From SZUA-547 sp963669265 (lineage in GTDB: Bacteria; Pseudomonadota; Alphaproteobacteria; Rhodobacterales; Rhodobacteraceae), in contig OY769916.1 in the NCBI GenBank assembly GCA_963669265.1, forward strand, positions 1,922,001-1,986,000: a stretch of DNA of 64,000 nt, written 5' to 3'. The translations under genes and the position numbers were made by a program. Below are positions 38,852-46,690 of this stretch, piece after piece. A model generated the notes under the pieces. That model worked only from the letters and a program-made list of their open reading frames with translations, searched no databases and had not been told where the DNA came from. How positions within the stretch are numbered: the stretch's first letter is position 1; each line of letters starts with the position of its first letter.

Positions 38852-39340
38852 TCACCACTCCAGAAAATTGATATACCCGCGCAACGCCAGAACCCGGTCG
38901 GCGGTGCGGTTCTGAAAGCACTCGGCCGCCAGCACGCTCGACAGTGATCCGCGCACGAACTCATGGGCGAAGGCGCAGTCTTCCTCGCGCAGCGTAACCC
39001 AGGCGCGTTGCGCGTCGTTGAGCGATTGCGTCTGCCCCTCGTCCAGCCGCTCCAAAAGGGCGCGGTAGTCCCGGTTCAGAATCGCGTCCCAAGCCTTCGT
39101 CTCCTTGCCGATGCATTGCGTCATGCTGAGCGTCGCCCCGCCTTCCGGCGCATCTAGACAGGGTTGGGCGATGATGCCGATGCAACGGTGGGGATCTTCG
39201 GCGTCGGCGTCGTATCCGTAAGGCCCCAGACACGCGCTGATCGCCTCTATAGGATTCTCGGCCCGCGCTTGCGACGCCGCGCCGATGGGAAACGCCGCGC
39301 CGATGGAAAACGCCGCGCCGAACAGAAACATGCATCGCAT
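38852..39340 (-). CDS. DUF1311 / LprI-like secreted protein
   Basis: About 162 residues from ATG 39340 (a TTG three codons upstream is also possible). Signal peptide of low complexity with the repeated unit IGAAFPIGAA, from a repeated 18-base DNA unit. The mature domain has C-x-C type spacing and the pattern MTQCIGKETKAWDAILNRDY, LNDAQRAWVTLREEDCAF of DUF1311 (LprI N-terminal) proteins. LprI-type proteins can inhibit lysozyme; that role is only suggested here. Confidence 0.8.
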   Translation of the reverse strand: MRCMFLFGAAFSIGAAFPIGAASQARAENPIEAISACLGPYGYDADAEDPHRCIGIIAQPCLDAPEGGATLSMTQCIGKETKAWDAILNRDYRALLERLDEGQTQSLNDAQRAWVTLREEDCAFAHEFVRGSLSSVLAAECFQNRTADRVLALRGYINFLEW

Positions 39341-39467
39341 TCCAGTCAAATCGCGCCTCTCCCGCTGAACCCTTCGGACAAGCCTAGCGTGTAATTCTTC
39401 GCCATGCGAGCGCGGAGGCGACGCATCCGCTCTTCCCTCGGGCGACGCGCGCGCTTATATCTTAGAT

Positions 39468-39785
39468 GTCTCCTTCGGGGGACTATGGCGATAAACGCGC
39501 ACGTAATAAGCGGATCGGACCCGGGGGCGGTACCCGGCGGCTCCACCAAACCTCCCGCATTGGGGAACGTGGGGCCGAAACAGGATCGACGGACGTGTAA
39601 AGGTGTTTGCTTTCGCTCGGCGGGACGCCACCGTTATCGGCTCGCTATGTACAGTTGACAATGACAACCGTGCTCCGGTGGCCGTCGCTGCGTAATGCAG
39701 CGCCATCTACCGAAACTTAAGTCCTGAGGCCTAGCCGCTTCAGGCGGGGTTCGCAGGCGCCTGGCAACAGAAGCCTGCACTTCCC
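39468..39785 (+). ncRNA. ssrA: Transfer-messenger RNA, circularly permuted two-piece form
   Basis: The acceptor piece comes first and ends GGCTCCACCA at 39548, with a T arm CCGGG/CCCGG. The coding piece starts at 39571 with GGGGCCGAAACAGG; GGGGCCG pairs with CGGCTCC to form the acceptor stem across the two pieces. The tag frame at about 39654-39695 reads (V)DNDNRAPVAVAA followed by TAA, the alphaproteobacterial type with a ClpX-recognised Ala-Ala end. A TATATC at 39456 is a possible -10 box. Outer ends are estimated from known piece lengths. It rescues stalled ribosomes with SmpB. Confidence 0.9.
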
Positions 39786-39916
39786 TCCCTTATCGCGCAG
39801 ACGCAGCTGTTCTGGATCGACCGGACCTGAACACTGCGTCGTGATTTCTTGGCCCCGCCCCTTTTCGCGCGCTGAGAATCGGATAATGTCCAATCTATCT
39901 AGGGGAGTCGCAGGCG

Positions 39917-40432
39917 ATGCCGGGCGAGATTGATTACGGCCAGATGATGCAACGCGCCATGCGCGGGTTAATGGCGGAGGCGCTCGGCATATTCGCCGAG
40001 AGCGGCCCGCCGGGCGCACATCATTTTTATATCACTTTCGACACCCGCCATCCCGGCGTCGACATCCCCGATTGGCTTCGCGACCGCTATCCGAAAGAGA
40101 TCACCATCGTGCTGCAGCACGAGTTTCGCGATCTGGCGGTGATGACCGACCGATTCACGGTGACGCTCAGCTTCTCGGACCGACCCGCCACGATGGTGAT
40201 CCCGCTAGACGCGGTGAAAACGTTCGTCGATCCCAGCGTCGAGTTCGGGCTGCGGTTCGACCCGATCGGAGAGGAAGAAGAAGACGAGGCCGGAGCGGAC
40301 GAAATCGGGGATGAGGGGGAGTCGGCGCCGGCGGCGCTCGATCTTTCGCTCTCTGACAGTCCCGCGGCCCCATCCGCGCCCACGGACCATCCGGGCGAAG
40401 TGGTCAGCCTCGACGCGTTTCGCAAATCCTGA
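39917..40432 (+). CDS. sspB: SspB, ClpXP adaptor (alpha type)
   Basis: 171 residues. The conserved domain (about 1-120) has INYGQM-like DYGQMMQRAMRGLMAEALGI, HHFYITFDTRHPGVDIPDWL, FTVTLSFSDRPATMVIPLDA and FVDPSVEFGLRF. A low-complexity acidic linker (EEEEDEAGADEIGDEGE) is followed by a conserved tail (GEVVSLDAFRKS) that fits a ClpX-binding motif. SspB tethers ssrA-tagged proteins to ClpXP. Its gene lies about 130 bases after ssrA, placing tag and adaptor together. Confidence 0.93.
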   Translation: MPGEIDYGQMMQRAMRGLMAEALGIFAESGPPGAHHFYITFDTRHPGVDIPDWLRDRYPKEITIVLQHEFRDLAVMTDRFTVTLSFSDRPATMVIPLDAVKTFVDPSVEFGLRFDPIGEEEEDEAGADEIGDEGESAPAALDLSLSDSPAAPSAPTDHPGEVVSLDAFRKS

Positions 40433-40575
40433 CCGAGCGGCGGCGGCGCTGATCCCGATTTCAGGGGGTCCACCGGCGAGACTATAGTGGCCCGGCCAAT
40501 ACGGGACGTCCGCAACCCGAACACTCGACCCCTACGCGCCCAACCAAGACGGCGATCGGATAATCAGAGGCTAGC

Positions 40576-42015
40576 ATGATCTTCGGTTTCGACGCTCTGG
40601 AGCTCGCCCGTTTGCAATTCGCCTTCACCGTGTCGGCGCATATCATTTTTCCGGCTTTCACGATCGGAATGGCGAGCTATCTGGCCGTTCTGAACGGTCT
40701 GCACCTGGTGACTGGCCGGGATGTCTATCTGCGTGTGTTTGACTACCTGAAAACGATCTTCGCGGTCGTGTTCGGCATGGGTGTCGTCTCTGGCATCGTC
40801 ATGTCCTACCAGTTCGGCACCAACTGGTCGGTCTTTTCCGACAAGGCCGGGCCGGTGATCGGCCCGCTGATGGGCTATGAGGTGCTGTCAGCGTTCTTTC
40901 TGGAGGCCGGATTTCTGGGCGTGATGCTGTTTGGCCGCTCCCGCGTCGGTCCCGGCCTGCATTTCGTGGCGACGCTGATGGTCGCCGTCGGCACCCTGTT
41001 CTCCGCCTTCTGGATTCTGAGCGTGAACAGTTGGATGCAGACGCCGGCCGGCTATGGTGTGAACGAGGTCGGCCAGTTCATCGTCGAAGACTGGTGGGCA
41101 GTCATCTTCAACCCGTCGTTGCCGTACCGGCTGGCGCATATGGTGTTGGCCGCCTACTTGACCACAGCTTTTGTCATCGGCGCCATCGGCGCCTGGCATC
41201 TGCTGAGGGACAACCGGTCCGAACCGGCGCGGATCATGTTCTCGATGGCGATGTGGATGGCCGTGATCGTAGCGCCTGTCCAGGCGATAGTCGGCGATCA
41301 GCACGGGCTGAACACGCTGAAGCACCAGCCGGCGAAGATCGCGGCGATGGAGGGGCATTACGAGACCGAGCGCGGCGCGTCCTTCGTCGTTTTCGGCATC
41401 CCCGACGACGACGCGGAGGAAATGCGCTATGCGTTCAAGATACCCTATCTCGGCTCGCTGATCCTGACCCACTCGCTGGACGGGGAGCTGAAGGGGCTCA
41501 AGGAATGGCCGCGCGAGGACCGCCCCCCCGCCGAGATCATTTTCTGGACCTTCCGCGTCATGGTCGCGGTTGGAGTGGCCATGATCGCGCTGGGGGTCTG
41601 GGGCGCTTTGGCGCGGCGGCGCGGCGTCCTGTTCGAAAACCGCTGGCTGCACCGCGCCGCGCTCGCGATGGGACCCTCCGGATTTCTGGCGGTGCTCTGT
41701 GGTTGGATCACGACCGAGGTCGGCCGCCAGCCCTGGACGGTCTATGGCCTCTTGCGGACCGAGGACAGCGTCTCACCGCTGGAGGCGGTCGCGGTGGAGA
41801 CCTCTCTGATCGCCTTCATTGTGGTCTATTTCACTGTGTTCGGAACGGGAACCTATTACGCCATCCGGCTGATGGCCGCGCCGCCTGACGACGGCGCCGG
41901 GTCGCCCGATGCCGACCCCAAGAAAGCCGTCGGCGCGACTCTCGCCCCCATATTGACGCAGGCCGCGCGCAACAAATCCGCTGCGCAGGGCGCGCAGAAC
42001 AAGCCGGCGGAGTGA
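40576..42015 (+). CDS. cioA: Cytochrome bd-type quinol oxidase subunit I, cyanide-insensitive type
   Basis: 479 residues with about nine membrane helices. Conserved CydA pieces: LARLQFAFTVSAHIIFPAFT with haem-ligand His, GTNWSVFSDKAGPVIGPLMG, FLEAGFLGVMLFG, QHGLNTLKHQPAKIAAMEGH, and GWITTEVGRQPWTVYGLLRT. The quinol loop is short, as in the CIO subgroup. With subunit II it oxidises quinol and reduces O2 to water without pumping protons. It is first in a three-gene run. Confidence 0.94.
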   Translation: MIFGFDALELARLQFAFTVSAHIIFPAFTIGMASYLAVLNGLHLVTGRDVYLRVFDYLKTIFAVVFGMGVVSGIVMSYQFGTNWSVFSDKAGPVIGPLMGYEVLSAFFLEAGFLGVMLFGRSRVGPGLHFVATLMVAVGTLFSAFWILSVNSWMQTPAGYGVNEVGQFIVEDWWAVIFNPSLPYRLAHMVLAAYLTTAFVIGAIGAWHLLRDNRSEPARIMFSMAMWMAVIVAPVQAIVGDQHGLNTLKHQPAKIAAMEGHYETERGASFVVFGIPDDDAEEMRYAFKIPYLGSLILTHSLDGELKGLKEWPREDRPPAEIIFWTFRVMVAVGVAMIALGVWGALARRRGVLFENRWLHRAALAMGPSGFLAVLCGWITTEVGRQPWTVYGLLRTEDSVSPLEAVAVETSLIAFIVVYFTVFGTGTYYAIRLMAAPPDDGAGSPDADPKKAVGATLAPILTQAARNKSAAQGAQNKPAE

Positions 42016-42020
42016 AGGAC

Positions 42021-43025
42021 ATGGAATCGCAACTCGCATTTATCTGGGCCGGGCTGATCGCCTTCGCCGTCTTCGCCTATGTCATTCTGGATGGGTTCGA
42101 TCTGGGCGTCGGCATCCTCTTCCCCGCCTATCGCAAGCAGAGGGACCGCGACCTCTTGATGAACACCGTCGCCCCGGTCTGGGACGGGAACGAGACCTGG
42201 CTTGTCCTTGGCGGCGGCGGCCTGTTCGCAGTGTTTCCACTAGCCTATTCGGTGGTCATGCCCGCGCTCTACGCTCCGATCATCGTGATGCTGCTGGGGC
42301 TGATCTTTCGCGGCGTGTCATTCGAGTTCGTACACCGCACGGAACGCTGGCGCTTGGTCTGGGAGTGGGGGTTCTGCATCGGATCGCTCGCCGCCGCCTT
42401 TGCGCAAGGCGTCGCGCTGGGCGCGCTGGTGCAGGGCACCGTGGTGGAGAACCGCGCCTATGCCGGCGGCAACTGGGATTGGCTGACTCCGTTCTCACTG
42501 CTGACCGGGGTCGCGTTGGTCGTGGGCTACGCGCTGTTAGGCGCCACCTGGTTGGTGCTGAAGACGGAGCACGACATTCAGGACAAGGCGCGCAGGATCG
42601 CGTTTCGCGCCGGCGTCGGCACGCTGGCGCTGATCGGCGCCGCCAGCCTTTGGACGCCGTTTCTGCATGAGAATTATTTCGAGCGCTGGCTCACCTTCCC
42701 CAGCCTGCTGTTCACCGGGGCGGTCCCCCTGTTGGTCGCGTTCTGCGCCTATCTGCTGTTCGACGGGCTGAAAAAGTCGAGCGATGCGCAGCCCTTCTTC
42801 GCCAGCCTCGGCCTGTTCGCGCTCTGCTTCGCCGGGCTGGGGATCAGTTTCTATCCTCATATGGTGCCCCCCTCGCTGACGATCTACGAGGCTGCGGCGC
42901 CCGATGACAGCCTGAAATTCCTGCTGATCGGCGCTTCGGTTCTGATCCCGATGATCCTCGCCTATACCGGCTATTCCTATTGGGTGTTTCGCGGCAAGGT
43001 GCGGCCAGAGGACGGATACCACTGA
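42021..43025 (+). CDS. cioB: Cytochrome bd-type quinol oxidase subunit II
   Basis: 334 residues from ATG 42021 (ggag upstream); GTG 42012 overlapping the cioA stop is also possible. CydB features: IWAGLIAFAVFAYVILDGFD, LGVGILFPAYRKQRDRDLLM, PVWDGNETWLVLGGGGLFAV, FRGVSFEFVHRTERWRLVWE. About eight membrane helices. Overlaps the next small gene (TGATG). Confidence 0.94.
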   Translation: MESQLAFIWAGLIAFAVFAYVILDGFDLGVGILFPAYRKQRDRDLLMNTVAPVWDGNETWLVLGGGGLFAVFPLAYSVVMPALYAPIIVMLLGLIFRGVSFEFVHRTERWRLVWEWGFCIGSLAAAFAQGVALGALVQGTVVENRAYAGGNWDWLTPFSLLTGVALVVGYALLGATWLVLKTEHDIQDKARRIAFRAGVGTLALIGAASLWTPFLHENYFERWLTFPSLLFTGAVPLLVAFCAYLLFDGLKKSSDAQPFFASLGLFALCFAGLGISFYPHMVPPSLTIYEAAAPDDSLKFLLIGASVLIPMILAYTGYSYWVFRGKVRPEDGYH

Positions 43026-43126
43026 TGCCGCCACTCCTGCGTCGGCTGGGCTGGTTCGCGCTCTTCTGGCTTATGGGCGTCGCCGCCATCGCTCTGGTCG
43101 GATGGCTGATCAAGCTCTCTCTCTAG
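43025..43126 (+). CDS. DUF2474-type small third subunit of the bd oxidase
   Basis: 33 residues, ATG 43025 overlapping the cioB stop (TGATG), stop TAG 43124-43126. Sequence starts MPPLLRRLGWFALFWLMGVA and has one hydrophobic helix with two Trp. Size, position and pattern match the CydX/CydZ-like DUF2474 peptide that stabilises the haem site of bd oxidases in this group. Confidence 0.85.
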   Translation: MPPLLRRLGWFALFWLMGVAAIALVGWLIKLSL

Positions 43127-43255
43127 CCCGAAGTCTCGCGCTCTGCGACGGCGCGAACGGCTTGAAGCGCGTCTCTTACGCGCGAGCGCCTTTCACATGT
43201 CTTGGTGCCCGGTTATACCCACCGGAACTGGCGAGAAAATTTTAGGAGCGTCCGG

Positions 43256-44644
43256 ATGTCCACCCGCACAGAAACCGATTCCTTTGGCCCGCTTGAAGTT
43301 CCCGGCGACAAGTACTGGGGCGCGCAAACACAGCGCTCGATCATGAACTTCCCCATCGGGTGGGAGCGGCAACCGGTCGCCATCGTGCGCGCCCTCGGCG
43401 TGATCAAGAAAGCCGCCGCGCAGGCCAATATGGCGCTCGACAATCTGGAGCCCGAGATCGGGAACGCCATCGTCGAAGCGGCGGGCGAGGTGATCGACGG
43501 CAAGCTGGACGACAATTTTCCCCTCGTGGTCTGGCAGACCGGGTCCGGGACACAGTCGAACATGAACGCCAATGAGGTGATCTCGAACCGCGCGATTGAG
43601 ATCCTCGGCGGCGAGATGGGATCGAAGAGCCCGGTCCACCCCAACGATCACTGCAACCGCAGCCAGTCCTCAAACGACACGTTCCCGACCGCAATGCACA
43701 TCTCGGCCGCCGTCACCGCGACCGGCGTGCTGATTCCGGGGCTGGAGAAGTTGCACGCCGCGCTGACCGCCAAGGCGGAGGCGTTCAAGGACATCATCAA
43801 GATCGGCCGCACCCACACGCAGGATGCGACGCCGCTAACGTTGGGTCAGGAATTCGGCGGCTACGCGTTTCAGGTCGAGCAGGGCATCGGGCGGATTAAA
43901 AAAGCGCTGGAGAATGTCTATCCGCTGGCGCAGGGCGGCACCGCCGTCGGCACTGGGCTGAACGCCAAGATCGGCTTCGCCGAGAAATTCGCCGCCAACG
44001 CCGCCGAGATCACCGGCCTGCCCTTCATCACGGCGCCCAACAAGTTTGAGGCGCTGGCCGCCCATGACGCCATCGTCGAGATGTCGGGCGCGGTCAAGAC
44101 GGTCGCCGCCAGCCTTTTCAAGATCGCCAACGACATCCGGCTGCTGGGCTCCGGCCCGCGCTGCGGTCTGGGCGAGCTGGTGCTGCCCGAGAACGAGCCC
44201 GGCTCCTCGATCATGCCGGGCAAGGTGAACCCGACCCAGTGTGAGGCGATGACCCAGGTCTGCGCCCATGTGATGGGCAACGACGCCGCGATCGGCTTCG
44301 CCGGCAGCCAGGGCCATTTCGAGCTCAACGTCTATAAACCGATGATGTCCTACAACCTGTTGCAGGCCATGCAACTGATCGGCGACGCCTGCTCCGCCTT
44401 CACCGACAATTGCATCGACGGATTGGGCGCCGACGAGGACCGGATCTCGAAACTGATGTGGGAGAGCCTGATGCTGGTCACGGCCCTCGCGCCGGAGATC
44501 GGCTATGACAACGCCACCACCGTCGCCAAGACCGCGCATAAGAACAAAACCACGCTGAAGGAGGAGGCGATCAGACTGGGCTTCGTCGACGAAGAGACAT
44601 TCGACCGGGTCGTCCGCCCCGAAGACATGATCGCGCCGAAATGA
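43256..44644 (+). CDS. fumC: Fumarate hydratase class II
   Basis: 462 residues from ATG 43256 with aggag upstream. Key motifs: GPLEVPGDKYWGAQTQRSIM, WQTGSGTQSNMNANEVISNR, GRTHTQDATPLTLGQEFGGY and the superfamily signature GSSIMPGKVNPTQCEAMTQV. It interconverts fumarate and malate in the TCA cycle and needs no iron-sulphur cluster. Its last codons overlap the next gene (ATGA). Confidence 0.97.
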   Translation: MSTRTETDSFGPLEVPGDKYWGAQTQRSIMNFPIGWERQPVAIVRALGVIKKAAAQANMALDNLEPEIGNAIVEAAGEVIDGKLDDNFPLVVWQTGSGTQSNMNANEVISNRAIEILGGEMGSKSPVHPNDHCNRSQSSNDTFPTAMHISAAVTATGVLIPGLEKLHAALTAKAEAFKDIIKIGRTHTQDATPLTLGQEFGGYAFQVEQGIGRIKKALENVYPLAQGGTAVGTGLNAKIGFAEKFAANAAEITGLPFITAPNKFEALAAHDAIVEMSGAVKTVAASLFKIANDIRLLGSGPRCGLGELVLPENEPGSSIMPGKVNPTQCEAMTQVCAHVMGNDAAIGFAGSQGHFELNVYKPMMSYNLLQAMQLIGDACSAFTDNCIDGLGADEDRISKLMWESLMLVTALAPEIGYDNATTVAKTAHKNKTTLKEEAIRLGFVDEETFDRVVRPEDMIAPK

Positions 44645-45252
44645 GCGTCCGCAACATCATCGCCGCCATCGCCCTCGCGCTGATGGCGGCGGCCCCCGCA
44701 AGCGCCCAGAACAACCCCATTCGGGACACCTATCACCTGATCGCCGAGCGGCTGTCGCTGATGACGGAGGTCGCCGCGTGGAAACGCGCCAACGAGGTTC
44801 CCGTCGAGGATCTGCCGCGCGAGAAAATCGTGCTCGAATCCGCGCGGATCGACGCCGCCGCGCTCGGCCTTGATCCGGGCAGCGTGGGGCCGTTCATTCA
44901 GGAGCAGATGGACTCGGCTAAGGAAGTTCAGAACTGCCTGATCAAACGCTGGGACGCCGCCCAGAAGAAAGCGGATGAGTTGGCGGAAATCGAGTCTGAA
45001 TGGGGCGAGCGCAAGCCGCAGGGCCTTGCGCCGGAAGTGGCTGAGGACGCGCTGGAGAAGGTTCGCCCGCGTCTGGTCGCGCTCAACGCGTCGCTGATGT
45101 CGACGATCAAGGCCACGCTCGCCACCGGCGCCACCTATGGCGACGCCGAAGACCTGAAAGCCTTTGATGAGATCGTTGCGGTCGATTGCCTGTCGCGGGG
45201 GCGCCGCGCCGGGATCTACAAGGCGCTGCGGCTGGTCAAGGAAGCCGAGTAA
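44641..45252 (+). CDS. Secreted gamma-class chorismate mutase (AroQ-type)
   Basis: 203 residues with a signal peptide (MSVRNIIAAIALALMAAAPA, cleaved after SAQ). The mature helical domain has IAERLSLMTEVAAWKRANEV, PVEDLPREKIVLESARIDAA, LGLDPGSVGPFIQEQMDSAK and EVQNCLIKRW, fitting AroQ-gamma chorismate mutases (Arg, Lys, Arg-Glu, Gln active-site positions). Two Cys may form the usual disulphide. The role of a periplasmic chorismate mutase is unclear. Translation is coupled to fumC by the ATGA overlap; a terminator follows. Confidence 0.75.
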   Translation: MSVRNIIAAIALALMAAAPASAQNNPIRDTYHLIAERLSLMTEVAAWKRANEVPVEDLPREKIVLESARIDAAALGLDPGSVGPFIQEQMDSAKEVQNCLIKRWDAAQKKADELAEIESEWGERKPQGLAPEVAEDALEKVRPRLVALNASLMSTIKATLATGATYGDAEDLKAFDEIVAVDCLSRGRRAGIYKALRLVKEAE

Positions 45253-45286
45253 CCTCGTCGCCGCGCTGCGGATACAAAACCAGAGA

Positions 45287-45317
45287 CGCCCGGGCGCAGA
45301 CAGCGACCGGGCGTTTT
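45287..45317 (+). terminator. Terminator of the fumC operon
   Basis: CGCCCGG and CCGGGCG pair around 13 bases and are followed by TTTT. It is 34 bases after the chorismate mutase stop and 23 bases before the convergent mscS gene end. Confidence 0.75.
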
Positions 45318-45339
45318 GCATTGTGGGAGGAGATCGCCC

Positions 45340-46188
45340 TTAGCCCTGTTTGCGAATTTCCACCGTATGCGGATACGGGATGGAGATTCCGGCCTCGTCG
45401 AACGCCAGTTTGACCGCGCGGGTCAAGGCGAATTTCAGCTCCCAGTAATCATCGCCGAGGCACCAGATCCGGACGCCGAGATCGACCGAGCTGTCGCCGA
45501 GATTGACCATGCGCACCCAAGGCTCCGGGTCCTTGTGCACCCGCTCATCGGCGTTCGCCACCGCCAGGATGATCGCCTTGGCCTTGTCGGCGTCGTCGCC
45601 ATAGTCGATGCCGAAGGTCATATCCAGACGGCGCGTCGGATGGGCCGAGAAGTTGCGGATGATCGCGCCCCAGGCCTTGCCGTTGGGCATGATGATCTGA
45701 ACGTTGTCGGGGGTATTCAACTCGGTCATGAAGATATTGATCACCACCACCGTGCCGGCGGTCCCGTCGATATCGACGAATTGTCCGATCTTGTAGGGTC
45801 GGAAGATGATCAGCATCACGCCGGCCGCAACATCCGACAACGTGCCCTGAAGGGCGAGGCCGATGGCCAGCGTCGAGGCGCCCAATATCGCCACCAGACT
45901 GGTCGCCTGGAACCCGAACAGTTGCAGCACCGCGATGACGACGACGGCCAGAATCACGTAGCGCGCGATCGAGGCGAAGAAACTGCCCAGCGTGTCGTCG
46001 AGCGCCTCACTCGCCAGCACCCGCTTTCGGATCGAACGCGACACGATCCCGGCGACCATGTAGCCAAAGATCAGGAAGACGATCGCCTTGGCGGCGTTGA
46101 TCAGCAAAGGCAGATAACTTTCGGCGATAGCCAGATATTGCTCCGCCTGCTCCATACCCTCTGCAGCGAGGGTTTCGACACCATCCAT
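45340..46188 (-). CDS. mscS: Small-conductance mechanosensitive channel (MscS family)
   Basis: 282 residues from ATG 46188 with aggga upstream. Three N-terminal membrane helices (LINAAKAIVFLIFGYMVAGI, IARYVILAVVVIAVLQLFGF, then pore helix VAILGASTLAIGLALQGTLS) are followed by the beta and alpha/beta vestibule: PYKIGQFVDIDGTAGTVVVI, NIFMTELNTPDNVQIIMPNG. It releases solutes at hypo-osmotic shock. Length matches E. coli MscS (286). Confidence 0.94.
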   Translation of the reverse strand: MDGVETLAAEGMEQAEQYLAIAESYLPLLINAAKAIVFLIFGYMVAGIVSRSIRKRVLASEALDDTLGSFFASIARYVILAVVVIAVLQLFGFQATSLVAILGASTLAIGLALQGTLSDVAAGVMLIIFRPYKIGQFVDIDGTAGTVVVINIFMTELNTPDNVQIIMPNGKAWGAIIRNFSAHPTRRLDMTFGIDYGDDADKAKAIILAVANADERVHKDPEPWVRMVNLGDSSVDLGVRIWCLGDDYWELKFALTRAVKLAFDEAGISIPYPHTVEIRKQG

Positions 46189-46235
46189 GATCAGTTCCCT
46201 GTTTCGTTGCACGCATCTGCGGCTATGCTCGCCGC

Positions 46236-46451
46236 ATGACCGGCGAGGTGATTAATCTGAGACGCGCCAGAAAGCAAAGGGCGCGGACGGCGAAACGCGC
46301 CGCGGGGGACGCAAACGCCGCCGCGCATGGACGCTCCAGCGCGGATAAGGCCTTGGGCGAGGCGCTGACCGAATTGCAGACGCGTCGCCTGGAAGGCCAC
46401 AAACGCGCGTCGGAGAAACCTGATTCGGACGGCGAAATTACGGATGAATGA
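46236..46451 (+). CDS. DUF4169 family protein
   Basis: 71 residues, basic and helical: MTGEVINLRRARKQRARTAK at the start is the DUF4169 signature. It overlaps the next gene by 8 bases, a pairing often seen in alphaproteobacteria. Function unknown. Divergent from mscS, 47 bases between starts. Confidence 0.85.
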   Translation: MTGEVINLRRARKQRARTAKRAAGDANAAAHGRSSADKALGEALTELQTRRLEGHKRASEKPDSDGEITDE

Positions 46452-46683
46452 GATCTCTCCCCGTCCGATCAAACGCTCGCTGACGCTGTCCGGGCATCGC
46501 ACCTCGGTCACATTAGAGGCGCCGTTCTGGGAGGAGTTTCGGCGGCTCGCCGACGAGGAGGACCTGTCGATCAACGCGCTGGCCAGCCGGATCGACGCCG
46601 CGCGCGACCCGGAGGTCAGCCTCTCCAGCGCGATTCGCGTGCATGTGCTGCGCGCGGCGCTGGAACGTCGCTCGAAGTCTTAA
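46444..46683 (+). CDS. Ribbon-helix-helix domain protein
   Basis: 79 residues. RSLTLSGHRTSVTLEAPFWE gives the DNA-binding strand (SVTLE) and EFRRLADEEDLSINALASRI the following helices of a ribbon-helix-helix fold. Likely a small DNA-binding regulator expressed with the DUF4169 protein; target unknown. Confidence 0.85.
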   Translation: MNEISPRPIKRSLTLSGHRTSVTLEAPFWEEFRRLADEEDLSINALASRIDAARDPEVSLSSAIRVHVLRAALERRSKS

Positions 46684-46690
46684 TGCGCTC

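Noticed and set aside
43025..43126. Initial reading of the sequence after cioB as plain intergenic DNA
   Set aside because: A 33-codon gene with overlapping start and one membrane helix fits the known third subunit, so it was promoted to a gene.
45316..46239. Long + strand frame (307 codons) opposite mscS
   Set aside because: Composition is His/Asp/Arg-rich with no domain; the minus-strand MscS has clear membrane and vestibule motifs.
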